Source of the DNA: an uncultured beta proteobacterium
GTDB taxonomy: Bacteria > Pseudomonadota > Gammaproteobacteria > Burkholderiales > Rhodocyclaceae
Assembly (NCBI GenBank): GCA_903959855.1
Contig: CAJBYR010000054.1
Coordinates: 1-59,342, forward strand
Length of the DNA stretch: 59,342 nt
Direction: 5' to 3'
Shown here piece by piece: positions 58,883 through 59,342 of the stretch. The notes below the pieces were generated by a model, which was given only the letters and a program-made list of their open reading frames with translations, was not told the origin of the DNA and made no database searches. Made by a program: the position numbers and the translations under genes. Numbering within the stretch: position 1 is the first letter of the stretch; each line of letters opens with the position of its first letter.

Positions 58883-59342
58883 TTACAGGCTTCTCCGCAC
58901 GGAGTCAGCAACAAATTTTGAGAACGTAGTTAGATCGTCAACGACACTGGCTTTTTCAAGAGCAGCCATATAGGTCGCACGATTCTCGACTCGAATCACA
59001 GTCCAAGGATACCCTCCCGAGGCCAGCATCAGGTTCATTGTAAATCGAGCCATCCGCCCATTCCCATCCATGTAGGGATGGATAAACCCGAACAGCCAGT
59101 GACCCAATACGGCACGCACAAAAGCGTCGGTCTCCTCGGTCAAACATTCGCGTAATGCTTCCATTCCATCCCGCACATAGTCGAAGTGCGGCGGAGCATG
59201 TAGCGATCCGCGCAGAAAGACCATGTGTCGGCGATAGCCCACCAAGTCCCTGCGTTCAAGTATTCCAGCGTCGACAGATGGGCCGAATAACTTTTGGAAC
59301 CACGCCTGATGCCTGTCGTTGAAGAGCTGAGAAGCAATGTCA
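58883..59342 (-). CDS. Fic family protein, C-terminal part
   Basis: The frame enters from the right edge and ends at 58883, giving 153 residues (DIASQLFNDRHQAWFQKLFG at the entry). The Fic motif is HPYMDGNGRMARFTMN, with catalytic histidine, aspartate and the GNGR phosphate loop, after FVRAVLGHWLFGFI. An AMP-transferase is expected. LVGYRRHMVFLRGSLHAPP resembles the flap region of larger Fic/DOC proteins. The inhibitory helix, if N-terminal, lies outside the window. No antitoxin gene follows downstream. Confidence 0.88.
   Translation of the reverse strand, partial: DIASQLFNDRHQAWFQKLFGPSVDAGILERRDLVGYRRHMVFLRGSLHAPPHFDYVRDGMEALRECLTEETDAFVRAVLGHWLFGFIHPYMDGNGRMARFTMNLMLASGGYPWTVIRVENRATYMAALEKASVVDDLTTFSKFVADSVRRSL

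Noticed and set aside
58714-58914. A 66-codon frame between the phosphoesterase fragment and fic
   Set aside because: No family likeness, no ribosome binding site, and it overlaps both neighbours; probably chance in AT-richer DNA.

Overview
The window looks like a betaproteobacterial chromosome, probably Rhodocyclales or a near relative; this is an inference from protein resemblance and gene order, because no rRNA or other species marker is present. It is GC-rich up to about 52.8 kb and visibly more AT-rich in patches after 54.6 kb. I saw no tRNA, rRNA, CRISPR array or intact insertion sequence.

Layout. 1-4.9 kb (minus strand): the N-terminus of a probable GGDEF protein, a membrane-tethered methyltransferase, an HD-GYP phosphodiesterase, a lipoprotein and a secreted alpha-carbonic anhydrase fusion. 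5.0-19.6 kb: fliE and the FlrBC-type two-component system (minus), then fliFGHIJKLMNOPQR (plus), encoding the basal body, C-ring and export gate. 19.6-32.1 kb (minus): a lipoprotein, then flgL, K, J, I, H, G, a second flgE, flgF, E, D, C, B, encoding rod, rings, hook and junction. 32.4-33.9 kb (plus): flgA, flgM, flgN. 34.0-42.4 kb (minus): motD, motC, fliA, a cheY-like gene, flhG, flhF, flhA, flhB. 42.5-47.1 kb (minus): ycgR-like gene, a FlhB C-terminal-domain paralogue, a second fliK-like gene, fliT, fliS, fliD. 47.5-50.7 kb (plus): a short flagellin, flaG, an unrecognised gene with its own FliA promoter, and an HDOD gene. 50.7-52.8 kb (minus): SPOR, DUF2802 and paaY-like genes. 52.8-59.3 kb (minus): an accessory block with AbiEi/AbiEii-like, CcdAB, AtaRT-like and HipBA modules, a truncated phosphoesterase and a partial Fic gene.

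Regulation can be read from the DNA. Sigma-54 sites (TGGCAC-N5-TTGCW type) precede fliE, fliF, fliK, flgB and flgK. Three of those regions (fliF, flgB, flgK) also carry a CGGCAA-N3-TTGCCG palindrome that could be the enhancer for the FlrC-like activator. FliA (sigma-28) sites (TAAAGTTT-N11-GCCGWTAA type) precede flgM, fliD, fliC and the unrecognised gene at 49.0 kb. This is a Vibrio/Pseudomonas-like hierarchy: FlrBC with sigma-54 drives hook-basal-body genes, FlgM holds FliA, and FliA drives filament genes. No FlhDC or FlrA-type master regulator is in the window.

The main curiosities are: a 43-bp element, 41/43 identical, upstream of both fliH and cheY in the same relative orientation; doubled hook-related parts (two FlgE, two FliK-like proteins, an extra FlhB C-terminal domain); a FlhG whose nucleotide-binding motif is badly degenerate; a very short flagellin; an uncharacterised FliA-controlled gene; and a directly repeated 200-bp segment that brackets two toxin-antitoxin modules and leaves a ccdB-like tail behind hipA.
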